Assembly (NCBI GenBank): GCA_017621205.1
Contig: JAGATQ010000020.1
Location: forward strand, 1 to 64,000
Direction of reading: 5' to 3'
DNA length: 64,000 bases
Source of the DNA: Lachnospira sp.
GTDB lineage: Bacteria > Bacillota > Clostridia > Lachnospirales > Lachnospiraceae
In this document: positions 9,747-18,131 of the stretch, piece after piece
Position numbering within the stretch: the first letter of the stretch is position 1
Layout of the letters: each line of letters starts with the position of its first letter
Program-made: the position numbers and the translations under genes
The notes under the pieces: model-generated
Databases searched by the model: none
What the model saw: only the letters and a program-made list of their open reading frames with translations
Told to the model about the DNA's origin: nothing

Positions 9747-10121
9747 ATGTCTGTTATCAAAGGTGATGTAGCTGCCGATGTATTGGGTACTACAAGGCAG
9801 ACGTTAAAATTATTAGAAATCAATCATTCTTATAAGGGATACGCCTATCTAATATGTGCGATTTATCTTGTTTTAGAAGACCCCGGCATTCTTACATATA
9901 TCTGCAAGGGTTTGTATCTTGAAATTGCCCGGCAATTTGATACAACCGCATTCTGTGTGGAGAGAAATATCAGAACAATCAAAAATCATTTGTGGGAATG
10001 TGGGGATAAAGCAGTATTACATGAAATCTTTGGTGATTTGTATTGTTGCAGGATTCCAACAAATGCAGCATTTATTGATGCTCTTTCCTGCTATGTTATG
10101 GAAACGCTAAGCAATCGTTAG
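9747..10121 (+). CDS. Free-standing Spo0A C-terminal DNA-binding domain protein
   Basis: 124 residues that align by eye with only the effector domain of the sporulation regulator Spo0A. They include the segment YKGYAYLICAIYLVLEDPGI, the segment YLEIARQFDTTAFCVERNIR (recognition-helix equivalent of KKFNTTASRVERAIR) and the C-terminal PTNAAFIDAL. No receiver domain is present and none is encoded upstream, so it cannot be controlled by phosphorylation in the usual way. It may bind 0A-box-like sites constitutively or compete with Spo0A. The ribosome binding site AAGGAGGG is strong. It is followed by a terminator at 10218-10270. The 294 bp upstream contain no other gene. Confidence 0.8.
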   Translation: MSVIKGDVAADVLGTTRQTLKLLEINHSYKGYAYLICAIYLVLEDPGILTYICKGLYLEIARQFDTTAFCVERNIRTIKNHLWECGDKAVLHEIFGDLYCCRIPTNAAFIDALSCYVMETLSNR

Positions 10122-10217
10122 TGATACCGGCTCAAGCTTCGCATATTTTTGTTTGTACAATATTTATATTGGAGGCACATCTTTCCTGATTAAAGCTAAT
10201 GAATTAAGCCCTCCAAC

Positions 10218-10270
10218 ATAAAAAGCCTTCTCCCTAACGATTCTCTATCGTTAAGGCAGAGGCTTTTTAT
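10218..10270. terminator. Bidirectional terminator
   Basis: AAAAAGCCT pairs with AGGCTTTTT around an inner stem (CCTAACGAT with ATCGTTAAGG), giving U-rich tails on both strands. It serves the Spo0A_C gene (plus) and probably the histidine kinase gene (minus). Confidence 0.8.
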
Positions 10271-10414
10271 GCTTATAATCCATTATTTTATTGATTCACT
10301 CTGACAATTATTTAATATTCGTTACACTAACTATCCGATTAATACTCTTTTCCCTTCAACGGCAAATCCATACTTACAAATTTTTCCTGCTTTTATGCCG
10401 GTATCAAGCCCCAT

Positions 10415-11410
10415 CTACTCATACCGCCTATTATCCCTTGGAAATGAAAGATAAAAACAACTTCCACTTAAGACTTCCGATTCTACCCGGATGGAACCGC
10501 CAAGCTTCTCCATAATCTGGCGGCATAAAAACAAACCAATTCCGCTCGATTTTTTGTCAAGCCGCCCATTATACCCAGTATAACCCTTTTCAAAAATCCG
10601 GGGTAAATCCTCTGAAGCGATACCAATCCCCGTGTCTGCAATACACAAAATATTATTTTGAAACGTAATCGTGATGCCGCCTTTATCCGTATACTTGATA
10701 GCATTGGAAAGCAACTGTTCAATCACAAAAAGAAGCCACTTTTCATCCGTTACAACAGTTCCGGATAGGGAAGCCAGCTTCAGATTCAGCTTTTTTCGGA
10801 TAAAGAGTCCCGCAAACTTACGGATTGCCTTCTTCACAATAGGCTCAATTTCACAGACACCCAGTACCAAATCATTTTCCTCAAATCCCAGACGCAGATA
10901 AGTAAGTACCATATCTACATATTGTTCAATCGAAAACAGCTCCGACTGTAATTCTTCCTTGTCAGCACTGTCAGAGGTCTGTAATAGTAAACTCATCCCT
11001 GCAATCGGTGTCTTTATCTGATGTGCCCACATGGTGAAATATTCCCCCATATCCGCCTGCTTCTTTGCCTCCCTGGTCAGCTGCTCCATTTTATCAGAAT
11101 GTATCATCCGCAGACAATTCTGATATTGCTCCTCCCGTATGTTCTCCGGCTTAGGTAAAGCTTCTACACTCACTTCAATTCTCTTCTGTAAATAGAGCAA
11201 TTCCTTATATTTTTTACGGTATTTTAAATAATCTAACATGCCAAATACCATTATTATAAATACCCAGATTGCTACAAGATACAAACTATCCCCTAAAGCT
11301 TGATAATTCAATTGTCCATACAGCACCCAGATAAACAGCAAAAGAAAAAATAAAACGAGAAGACTTCTCTTCTCCTTTACATACGCAATGAAAAGATGCT
11401 TTTTTTCCAT
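10415..11410 (-). CDS. BceS-type intramembrane-sensing histidine kinase
   Basis: 331 residues. Two transmembrane segments (about 16-33 and 42-60) are separated by fewer than 10 extracellular residues, which is the hallmark of the intramembrane-sensing kinases that detect cell-envelope antibiotics through a partner ABC transporter. The phosphoacceptor is His130 in WAHQIKTPIAGMS. The ATPase domain shows the N box (QLLSNAIKYTDKGG), the G1 box (IADTGIGI) and a G2 box (SSGIGLFLCRQIM). The response regulator gene lies 6 bp upstream. No BceAB-type ABC transporter genes are nearby, which is unusual for this class; the transporter may be elsewhere or lost. Confidence 0.9.
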   Translation of the reverse strand: MEKKHLFIAYVKEKRSLLVLFFLLLFIWVLYGQLNYQALGDSLYLVAIWVFIIMVFGMLDYLKYRKKYKELLYLQKRIEVSVEALPKPENIREEQYQNCLRMIHSDKMEQLTREAKKQADMGEYFTMWAHQIKTPIAGMSLLLQTSDSADKEELQSELFSIEQYVDMVLTYLRLGFEENDLVLGVCEIEPIVKKAIRKFAGLFIRKKLNLKLASLSGTVVTDEKWLLFVIEQLLSNAIKYTDKGGITITFQNNILCIADTGIGIASEDLPRIFEKGYTGYNGRLDKKSSGIGLFLCRQIMEKLGGSIRVESEVLSGSCFYLSFPRDNRRYE

Positions 11411-11416
11411 ACTTTA

Positions 11417-12088
11417 TCACTCCAAAATATACCCTAACCCCTTTTTCGTTTTGATAATATCTGTCAAACCAATGGATTCCAGCTTTTTTCGCAATCTTGT
11501 CACATTGACTGTCAGTGTATTATCATCAACAAAGCTATCCGATTCCCATAACACCTGCATAATTGTTTCACGGCTTACGACACCGCCATGCCGCTCCATT
11601 AATAGCTGCAGGATACGAAACTCATTTTTTGTCAGCTCCAGATGTGCTCCCTCATAAGTAACTGTAGCATCCTTACAATTCAACAAAACTCCCCCATGCT
11701 CTAACAAATTACTGTCATTATCAAAATCATAGGTGCGCCGGAGCAATGCCTGTATCTTGGCAATCAGCACATTGAAATCAAAGGGCTTCGCTATAAAATC
11801 GTCCGCCCCCATATTCATCGCCATTACAATATTCATATTGTCTGAATTGGAAGATATAAAAATAATAGGAACATTAGATACCCGTCTAATCTCTGTACAC
11901 CAATGATATCCATTGTAGAAGGGTAAGGAAATATCCAACAAAACCAATTGCGGGTCAAACTCCGCAAAATGCTCCATAATATTGCGAAAATCCTCTGGGA
12001 CACACGTTTCATAACCCCAGGCCATCATCTGTCGGTTCATTGCTTTGGCAATCACCTTATCGTCCTCAACAATTAATATTCTATACAT
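11417..12088 (-). CDS. OmpR/PhoB-family response regulator (BceR-like)
   Basis: A 223-residue DNA-binding partner of the kinase gene 6 bp downstream. The receiver domain (about 1-115) has the acidic pocket (VEDD, residues 7-10), phosphorylation site Asp52 (LLDISLP) and Lys101 (AKPFDF). The C-terminal winged helix (about 125-223) has the recognition region SRETIMQVLWESD and ends with VTRLRKKLESIGL and KTKKGLGYILE. Targets are unknown because no transporter operon adjoins. The 134 bp upstream should hold the promoter of the two-gene unit. Confidence 0.92.
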   Translation of the reverse strand: MYRILIVEDDKVIAKAMNRQMMAWGYETCVPEDFRNIMEHFAEFDPQLVLLDISLPFYNGYHWCTEIRRVSNVPIIFISSNSDNMNIVMAMNMGADDFIAKPFDFNVLIAKIQALLRRTYDFDNDSNLLEHGGVLLNCKDATVTYEGAHLELTKNEFRILQLLMERHGGVVSRETIMQVLWESDSFVDDNTLTVNVTRLRKKLESIGLTDIIKTKKGLGYILE

Positions 12089-12222
12089 TCCCCAACCCTC
12101 TTTATCTTTTATAAATTTCTGATTGTATTATATACAGTATTCATAAGAAATACAACCATCCGCATCATTTAAAATCCAATAGGGGATTTCAACGAACATA
12201 ATTGTTTTTTCATTACTGTACT

Positions 12223-12681
12223 TTAATTCTCTCTTCTTTTTTTATGTTGCAAAATAATATGGATACTTAACAGTATCAGTCCGACTAAACCATATCCAAG
12301 GGAAACAACCCAATGAGCATACATCTCTCTTCCGAAATTAAAAACATTAGCCCGAAACACCTTTCCAGACATATTTACTGCAATTTGAACAGTTCCTTGC
12401 TGAATTTCTTTCTCATCAACCTCTATTTCGTTAGAAAAGCTTTGTTTTTCTATTTCATAATTAACTAAAGCAATATTTTTTTCTTCTGTTACAATATTGT
12501 ATCGACCACCATAATATTTTTCAACTCTAACTTGTTGAATATTCGCCTCAACAATACAACAATCATTTTTATGAAATAAGAATTTAATATAACTTATATT
12601 TTTATTCATATACGGTTCCAGAAAAAAGGCTATAGCAAAAAGGAAAAAAAGCCATGCACCTTCAATAAATTTTCTATTCAT
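12223..12681 (-). CDS. Small membrane protein of unknown function
   Basis: 152 residues with one transmembrane segment near each end (about 9-24 and 126-145). The central beta-rich stretch of about 100 residues is probably outside the cell (NKNISYIKFLFHKNDCCIVE, then short strands). Both termini are basic and should be cytoplasmic. I do not recognise the family. It lies between the two-component genes and niaR with gaps on both sides, so no operon partner is evident. Confidence 0.6.
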   Translation of the reverse strand: MNRKFIEGAWLFFLFAIAFFLEPYMNKNISYIKFLFHKNDCCIVEANIQQVRVEKYYGGRYNIVTEEKNIALVNYEIEKQSFSNEIEVDEKEIQQGTVQIAVNMSGKVFRANVFNFGREMYAHWVVSLGYGLVGLILLSIHIILQHKKRREN

Positions 12682-12744
12682 TCAACGTTTCTTTCCAAAC
12701 AATCCGCAATCTGTATGTAAACTACGCTTTTCATTTTAATTCCT

Positions 12745-13257
12745 CTATATCTCTGGAACAATAAAATGCCTATCGTTAAGTGCCTTTTCTATCCGGTCCA
12801 ATATCTCCTCCGATTCAGCCCGGACCGTATGATAGTGATACCCTCCGGTAATATTCATTAGCTCAGTGGATTTACCACTGCGAACCCCCTCAATAAACTG
12901 CTTTACATGAAGCCTTGAAAAAATGTTAAGCTTGGCCTCCACCTTGCCATACACCTTATGCCAGACAAAGACATCCTCAACCATGCCACCAAGGTCTACA
13001 ATCAGATTAAGCTCCTCTTCTGTCTGCTCCGTCGAATGACGAACCTTGAAAATCCTTTCGACAAATGGTGTCTGTTGAAGAACATATCCATAATGGGTCG
13101 AAAGAATCTCAAAACCACCAGCCTTTAAAAGCGAAATATCCTGTACAATAATCTGTCTGGATACCCCAAATCGTTTTGCAAGCGCTCCACCTGATACCGG
13201 ATTTTGTTCTGACATAAGAAGATGTAGCATTTCCTTTCTTCTATCTGCTGCCTTCAT
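12745..13257 (-). CDS. niaR: NiaR-type transcriptional repressor of NAD biosynthesis
   Basis: 170 residues. An N-terminal HTH_11-type winged helix (about 5-60; GGALAKRFGVSRQIIVQDIS) is followed by a 3H domain (about 75-165) with conserved histidines, seen in VWHKVYG, RLHVKQF and GGYHYHTV. Family members bind nicotinic acid and repress NAD synthesis or niacin uptake genes. It is the last gene of nadA-nadB-nadC-niaR, 12 bp after nadC, so the repressor would be produced with its targets and close a feedback loop. A candidate operator is at the nadA promoter. Confidence 0.9.
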   Translation of the reverse strand: MKAADRRKEMLHLLMSEQNPVSGGALAKRFGVSRQIIVQDISLLKAGGFEILSTHYGYVLQQTPFVERIFKVRHSTEQTEEELNLIVDLGGMVEDVFVWHKVYGKVEAKLNIFSRLHVKQFIEGVRSGKSTELMNITGGYHYHTVRAESEEILDRIEKALNDRHFIVPEI

Positions 13258-13269
13258 GAATTCACTCCT

Positions 13270-14121
13270 TTATATAGCATGAAGATTTTTCAATGATAAA
13301 TCCAAAATTGGAGAAGAGTGGGTAAGGGCCCCGCTTGATATATAGTCGACACCAATATCTACAAGCCTTCCAACATTTTCCCTCGTAACATTACCACTGC
13401 ATTCCGTCTCAGCTTTACCAGCAGCCATGCTTACCGCCGTCTTCATATCCTCAATACTCATATTGTCAAGCATGATAATATCCGCTCCTGCTTCCAATGC
13501 TTCTCTAAGCATATCAAGATTTTCCACCTCAATCTCAATCTTACGGACAAATGGAGCATATTCCTTTGCCATCCTAACAGCCTCCTTGACACCTCCTGCG
13601 GCGCCAATATGGTTATCCTTTAAAAGAATCCCATCACTTAAATTGTATCTGTGGTTGCAGCCACCACCAACCTTAACGGCATATTTTTCAAAAACACGCA
13701 TATTGGGCGTTGTCTTCCGGGTATCAAGAAGCTTTGTTTTGCTTCCCTTTAACAGCTCCGCAATGGTATGGGTATAGGTTGCGATTCCACTCATCCTCTG
13801 CAAAAAATTCAGTGCGGTACGCTCTCCCGAAAGCAGCACACGGATATCCCCGCGAAGCAAACCAAGCTGTTCCCCTTTCTTTACAGCATCCCCATCCTTA
13901 CAGGAAAATGCAATCTCCGTCTTCTCATCCAAGAGCTCGAACACCCTTTTAAAAACATCAAGACCTGCGATGATACCGTTCTCCTTGCATATCAATTCGA
14001 CCTCTCCCATCTGAAAATCCGGCATCACCGAATTAGTGGAAATATCCTCGCTGGTAATATCCTCACGCAATGCGCTTAAAATTAATTCGTCTGCATTCAA
14101 TTTCATGGTAATGTTATTCAT
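13270..14121 (-). CDS. nadC: Nicotinate-nucleotide pyrophosphorylase (carboxylating)
   Basis: Converts quinolinate and PRPP to nicotinate mononucleotide, CO2 and pyrophosphate. The 283 residues match the normal family length. Visible motifs are LNFLQRMSGIATYT, the substrate-binding DTRKTTPNMRVFEKYAVKVG, HRYNLSDGILLKDNH, the barrel strands KIEIEVENLDML and DIIMLDNMS, and the C-terminal DYISSGALTHS. The start overlaps the end of nadB by 8 bp, which indicates translational coupling. Confidence 0.96.
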   Translation of the reverse strand: MNNITMKLNADELILSALREDITSEDISTNSVMPDFQMGEVELICKENGIIAGLDVFKRVFELLDEKTEIAFSCKDGDAVKKGEQLGLLRGDIRVLLSGERTALNFLQRMSGIATYTHTIAELLKGSKTKLLDTRKTTPNMRVFEKYAVKVGGGCNHRYNLSDGILLKDNHIGAAGGVKEAVRMAKEYAPFVRKIEIEVENLDMLREALEAGADIIMLDNMSIEDMKTAVSMAAGKAETECSGNVTRENVGRLVDIGVDYISSGALTHSSPILDLSLKNLHAI

Positions 14122-15388
14122 GGCTTTTTTTCTCCTTTTCTATTGCATTTAAAACTAACTCTTTATATTGTTCTTCATAACCCATATAACGGGATGTATC
14201 AATAACCGGCTCGCCAGATTCCTTTATCCTTTCATAACCAGAGACAATATGTCTTGCTGCACGTTTCGCAAAAACAAGACTCTCAAGCATGGAATTACTC
14301 GCAAGACGGTTTCGTCCATGTACCCCATTACAGGCCGTTTCCCCAACCGCATACAGATGCTCCATAGAAGTCCTGCTGTATTGGTTAACCGCAATTCCTC
14401 CCATAAAGTAATGCTGTGATGGCACAACCGGAATATTTTCTCTCGTAACATCATATCCCTCTTCCATGCAATGGCGGTAAATATGTGGAAAATGTGCTTT
14501 AATCTCCTCTGGTGGAATCGGTGCAAGGGACAGCCATACATGCTCCGTCCCTTCTTTCTCCATTTCCTTGAAAATAGCATTGGCAACCACATCCCTTGGC
14601 AATAGCTCATCGACAAAACGTTCTCCCTTTGAATTGAGAAGTATGGCGCCCTCCCCCCGCACCGATTCGGAAATCAGAAACGCTCTTCCACCCTTATTCG
14701 TATATAGCGTGGTTGGATGAATCTGAATGTAGTCGATGTGCTCTAACCTGATATTATATTTTAAAGCAAGTGCCAGTGCATCCCCGGTAAGATGGCGATA
14801 GTTGGTAGAATGCTTAAAGAGACCTCCAATCCCTCCCGTAGCAAGAACCGTGTAGTCGGCATGTATGCTTATGTAGTTATCAGCAGCATCATGTCCAATA
14901 ATGCCTCTGCAACTATTGCCGTCACAAATTAAATCAACCATCGTAACATTCTCAAGCAGAGTAATATTCTTATGGCTTCTCACTGCATCCAGCAAATGTG
15001 AGGTAATCTCCTTTCCCGTCTCATCCTCATGAAACAGAATACGGGGTCTGGAATGTGCCCCTTCCCGGGTGTACAGATATTCCTCACCATTTTTCTCAAA
15101 GCGAACACCAAAGGATACCAGTTCTTTTATGACATCCTGAGAAGAACGAATCATGATGTCAACCGAATCGGGGTTATTCTCATAGTGCCCCGCACGCATA
15201 GTATCCTCATAAAATGCATGGTAGTCTTCCTCGTCAGGCAAAACGCAGATTCCGCCCTGTGCCAGATAGGAATCACTTTTATCTGCTTCCTTTTTTGTAA
15301 CAATCATTATGTTTTTTTCCTTTGGCAGATTGAGTGCACAGTAAAGACCAGCGACACCACTGCCAACAATTAAAATATCCGTATTCAT
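14114..15388 (-). CDS. nadB: L-aspartate oxidase
   Basis: Oxidises L-aspartate to iminoaspartate, the substrate handed to NadA. The 424 residues begin with the FAD-binding dinucleotide fold (ILIVGSGVAGLYCALNLP). Further family motifs are SYLAQGGICV, the capping-domain HPTTLY, SESVRGEGAILLNSKGERFV and the second FAD contact TACNGVHGRNRLASNSMLES. It is shorter than the roughly 530-residue enteric enzyme because the C-terminal helical domain is reduced, as is common in clostridia. It starts 5 bp after nadA and overlaps nadC. Confidence 0.95.
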   Translation of the reverse strand: MNTDILIVGSGVAGLYCALNLPKEKNIMIVTKKEADKSDSYLAQGGICVLPDEEDYHAFYEDTMRAGHYENNPDSVDIMIRSSQDVIKELVSFGVRFEKNGEEYLYTREGAHSRPRILFHEDETGKEITSHLLDAVRSHKNITLLENVTMVDLICDGNSCRGIIGHDAADNYISIHADYTVLATGGIGGLFKHSTNYRHLTGDALALALKYNIRLEHIDYIQIHPTTLYTNKGGRAFLISESVRGEGAILLNSKGERFVDELLPRDVVANAIFKEMEKEGTEHVWLSLAPIPPEEIKAHFPHIYRHCMEEGYDVTRENIPVVPSQHYFMGGIAVNQYSRTSMEHLYAVGETACNGVHGRNRLASNSMLESLVFAKRAARHIVSGYERIKESGEPVIDTSRYMGYEEQYKELVLNAIEKEKKSHE

Positions 15389-15393
15389 AGCTT

Positions 15394-16293
15394 TTATTTT
15401 GCCAACTCCAACATTCTTTCAAGGGGGATTAATGCTTTATTACACACATCCTCATCAATTTCTACAATCTGATTTTCATTTTGCAACACGGATAAAACAC
15501 GTTCCAATGTATTGCGTTTCATATCCTGACAACAGGGGTGGGGATTGGGAAAATAAAAACGTTTATCCGGGTTATCTGAAATCATCTGAAACAGTACCCC
15601 CTCCTCCGTACATACAATAAATTCGCTGCTCTTACTTGTTTTGGCATAGTCAATCATGCCCGCTGTACTGCCTATGTAATCGGACAAAGCAAGGATTTCT
15701 TCTTCACATTCAGGATGGGAGATAACTAACGCATCTGGATGCTGCTGCATTTCTAACTGCACCTGTTCTGATGAAACCTCAGTATGAACCGGACAACATC
15801 CATCATTGAGAATAATATTTTTATCGGGAACCTGCTTAGCAACATAACTGCCGAGATTGCGGTCTGGAATAAAGAAAATATTGTTGTTGGGAAGTGCTTT
15901 TACAATGTTGACTGCATTAGAAGAGGTAACACATACATCACTCTGACATTTGAGCTGTGCCGTAGAATTGATGTAACAGACAACCGCAAGGTCATCATAC
16001 CTTTCACGCATCTGTTCAATCACTCCCGGTTTTACCATATGTGCCATCGGACAATCCGCAGACAAGTCTGGCATCAAAACCTTTTTATCCGGATTTAGTA
16101 TCTTGGCACTCTCTCCCATAAAGGATACACCACAGAACACAATGATATCTGCCGTACTCTGCTTGGCAATCTTAGCAAGATAGAAGGAGTCTCCTACATA
16201 ATCTGCAATGCTCTGGATATCGTCGGGGGTGTAATAGTGGGCAAGAATAACAGCATTCTTTGCTCTTTTCAATTGTTCAATCTGTTTTTTCAT
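15394..16293 (-). CDS. nadA: Quinolinate synthase
   Basis: Condenses iminoaspartate with dihydroxyacetone phosphate to quinolinate using an oxygen-sensitive 4Fe-4S cluster. I place the start at the ATG at 16293 (MKKQIEQLKR), because a good AAGGAAAG ribosome binding site precedes it and the promoter at 16340-16368 lies upstream. The same frame is open 40 codons further, but that extension would cover the promoter. The 299 residues fit the compact NadA type. Conserved elements are ILAHYY, three candidate cluster cysteines (FCGVSFM, CQSDVCVTSSNA, NPHPCCQDM) and SHPECEEE. First gene of the NAD operon. Confidence 0.95.
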   Translation of the reverse strand: MKKQIEQLKRAKNAVILAHYYTPDDIQSIADYVGDSFYLAKIAKQSTADIIVFCGVSFMGESAKILNPDKKVLMPDLSADCPMAHMVKPGVIEQMRERYDDLAVVCYINSTAQLKCQSDVCVTSSNAVNIVKALPNNNIFFIPDRNLGSYVAKQVPDKNIILNDGCCPVHTEVSSEQVQLEMQQHPDALVISHPECEEEILALSDYIGSTAGMIDYAKTSKSSEFIVCTEEGVLFQMISDNPDKRFYFPNPHPCCQDMKRNTLERVLSVLQNENQIVEIDEDVCNKALIPLERMLELAK

Positions 16294-16339
16294 TTTTCTT
16301 TCCTTGTCTCTTGAAGTTATTATAATAAGTAACCCGTAT

Positions 16340-16368
16340 ATTATATTCTGATGCTTTACATCTGTCAA
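16340..16368 (-). promoter_or_regulatory. Sigma-A consensus promoter of the nad operon
   Basis: On the minus strand TTGACA and TATAAT, both perfect consensus hexamers, are separated by exactly 17 nt. The -10 lies about 47 nt upstream of the nadA ATG. Such a strong promoter normally needs a repressor, which fits NiaR. Confidence 0.85.
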
Positions 16369-16381
16369 GTTATGTGTAAAG
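16354..16381. promoter_or_regulatory. Candidate NiaR operator
   Basis: A perfect 7-bp inverted repeat, CTTTACA and TGTAAAG, with a 14-bp spacer, spans the -35 hexamer of the nadA promoter. Its position would let a bound repressor block RNA polymerase. NiaR is encoded in the same operon. Assignment to NiaR is inferred from position, not from a remembered consensus. Confidence 0.55.
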
Positions 16382-16414
16382 TTTCGGAGCTGGGCTCGAA
16401 ACATACCTTTCACC

Positions 16415-17674
16415 CTATAATTCCAAAGAATCCGGATTTAACAAAAAGTCATATATGTTCATCATCAATATGCCCTCCTCACTATAAAAGGGTTTGGGCG
16501 TATCCGATGTGATTACGATTTTTTTAAATGAATCATTAATTTTTAAAAATGGTCTAATCTCCTGTGCCATCTTTTCCTCTGTACCAAGGATATATGCGGA
16601 CTGAATATAATATTTTTTAGAACCCTTATGGCAAATAAAATCGACTTCTAACTGTTTTTTTGCAGGCTTACCATCTTTCCCATTTTCTACAATCATAAGA
16701 TTCCCTACATCAACGATAAGCCCTCTCATTCTAAGTTCATTGTAAATTATGTTTTCCATAGCGTGACTTACTTCCATTTGCCTGAAATTGATTCGGGAGT
16801 TTCTAAGCCCCATATCCATAAAATAATACTTCATGGGGGTACCGATATAGGATTTTCCTTTGATGTCGTAGCGTTTTACCTCTTCAATCAGAAACGCCTC
16901 TTCAAGATATTCGATATACTTTGTAATGGTCGTAGCTGTTATTTTTGATTGATTCACACTCTTACATGTATTCTTTAGTTTATTGGGATTTGTTAATGCT
17001 CCTATCGTAGATGACAACACGTCCAGTAACGTCTCCATTTCACCAATATTTCTGATTTTGTTTCGTTTCACAATATCACGGATATAAGTTTCTTTAAACA
17101 AATTATCCAGCATTGTCATCTTCTGTTCTTCGGTTTCTGCCAAAACTACAAGGGGAATGCCTCCATAGGTAATATATTCATTCCACCCATCATAACGGTT
17201 TCCTTTATATATGGACATAAATTCTGAGAAGCTCAAAGGGTACATGTGAACCTCATCACCTCTGCCCCCAAATTCCGTTGCGATATCTCTTGAAAGAAAT
17301 TTCGCATTGCTTCCGGTTACATAAACGTCACAATTCTTTTTATCTGCCAGACCATTGAGGACACTCACAAATTCATCCAACAACTGGACTTCATCCAAAA
17401 GAAAATAGTATTTCCCCTCATCCTTAAGCTGTTCCTTTGCCCATGGATAAAACAGCTTTGGTTCTCTATAATCTATATTGTCAAATAAATCAAAAGCCAT
17501 TTCAATAATATGGCTTTCATCCACGCCGCTCTCCAGCAAATGATTTTTAAACAAGGTACGAAGCAAAAATGATTTACCGCACCTTCTGATTCCGGTTACA
17601 ATTTTTATTAAACTATTATTTTTACGTTTTATCAGTTGTTCCAGATAATAATCTCTTTTGATTTCATAGTCCAT
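16415..17674 (-). CDS. AAA-family ATPase with DUF4143 C-terminal domain
   Basis: 419 residues. The ATPase domain has a Walker A (TGIRRCGKSFLLRTLF, about residues 27-42) and a Walker B (YYFLLDEVQLLDEF). The sensor-like YVTGSNAKFLSRD follows. The C-terminal half matches DUF4143, a region with nuclease-like features (LEVDFICHKGSKKYYIQSAY, where D and the following K resemble a degraded PD-(D/E)XK core). The cellular role of this family is unknown; it is common in anaerobes. I choose the ATG at 17674: an earlier GTG overlaps the ribosome binding site AGGAG and cannot be used well. Two 37-bp direct repeats lie just upstream. Confidence 0.88.
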   Translation of the reverse strand: MDYEIKRDYYLEQLIKRKNNSLIKIVTGIRRCGKSFLLRTLFKNHLLESGVDESHIIEMAFDLFDNIDYREPKLFYPWAKEQLKDEGKYYFLLDEVQLLDEFVSVLNGLADKKNCDVYVTGSNAKFLSRDIATEFGGRGDEVHMYPLSFSEFMSIYKGNRYDGWNEYITYGGIPLVVLAETEEQKMTMLDNLFKETYIRDIVKRNKIRNIGEMETLLDVLSSTIGALTNPNKLKNTCKSVNQSKITATTITKYIEYLEEAFLIEEVKRYDIKGKSYIGTPMKYYFMDMGLRNSRINFRQMEVSHAMENIIYNELRMRGLIVDVGNLMIVENGKDGKPAKKQLEVDFICHKGSKKYYIQSAYILGTEEKMAQEIRPFLKINDSFKKIVITSDTPKPFYSEEGILMMNIYDFLLNPDSLEL

Positions 17675-17690
17675 GCGAATCACTCCTATA

Positions 17691-17727
17691 AGATATTTCG
17701 GTTAGTTTTTCCTCAAATTTCTTTTAG
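17691..17727. repeat. 37-bp direct repeat, copy 1, upstream of the ATPase gene
   Basis: Shares AGATATTTCGG (11 bp) and AAATTTCTTTTAG (13 bp) at identical spacing with the copy at 17765-17801, around a 13-bp centre that differs. It starts 17 bp upstream of the ATG. Possible operator or autoregulatory site. Confidence 0.6.
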
Positions 17728-17764
17728 TATACCGCACAAGCTCTATATATTCAAGTTGTACAAA

Positions 17765-17801
17765 AGATATTTCGGCAAATATTAACCTAAATTTCTTTTA
17801 G
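17765..17801. repeat. 37-bp direct repeat, copy 2
   Basis: Same 11-bp and 13-bp conserved ends as copy 1, starting 74 bp further upstream, about seven helical turns, so both copies face the same side of the DNA. Confidence 0.6.
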
Positions 17802-18131
17802 AAGCGTAAAACAAGTATAACCTTATTTTCAGCCATTCTTTTTTTCACTACAATTTCCTCCTAACTTCTTGAAACCAAAATAAACTATCTGCTTATGATA
17901 AACAATTCAAATTCCGGTCACAATCCAGATACTTCGTTTGGGAACATAATCCTTGGCACATTGGGGCGGGCTATTCAATTGTATATCTTCTAAATTATGT
18001 AATATCATATTTTTATCCATTCCTTTCGCTTCGCTCAGGCACAAAACGTTATGAAAATGATTCATTAAATTTTTCTCTTTATTAAGCCCCCTAAGAACCA
18101 TTTTATTCTGCAAACCAAATAGAAATATATT
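17802..18131. other. Intergenic stretch without a convincing gene
   Basis: 330 bp. A 68-codon minus frame exists at 17907-18113, but it has no ribosome binding site and no family resemblance, so I do not call it. No hairpin terminator stands out. The promoter of the ATPase gene should lie in the right part of this region or between the 37-bp repeats. Confidence 0.3.

Noticed and set aside
10167-10216. TTGGAGG and CCTCCAA inverted repeat upstream of the terminator
   Set aside because: The stem is 7 bp with a loop of over 30 nt and has no U tail; it may be chance.
10326-10395. Short minus frame ending FVSMDLPLKGKEY after the kinase gene
   Set aside because: It looks like the end of some lost gene, but it is too short to assign and has no start.
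17907-18113. 68-codon minus-strand ORF
   Set aside because: No ribosome binding site, no recognisable motif and no conserved context.
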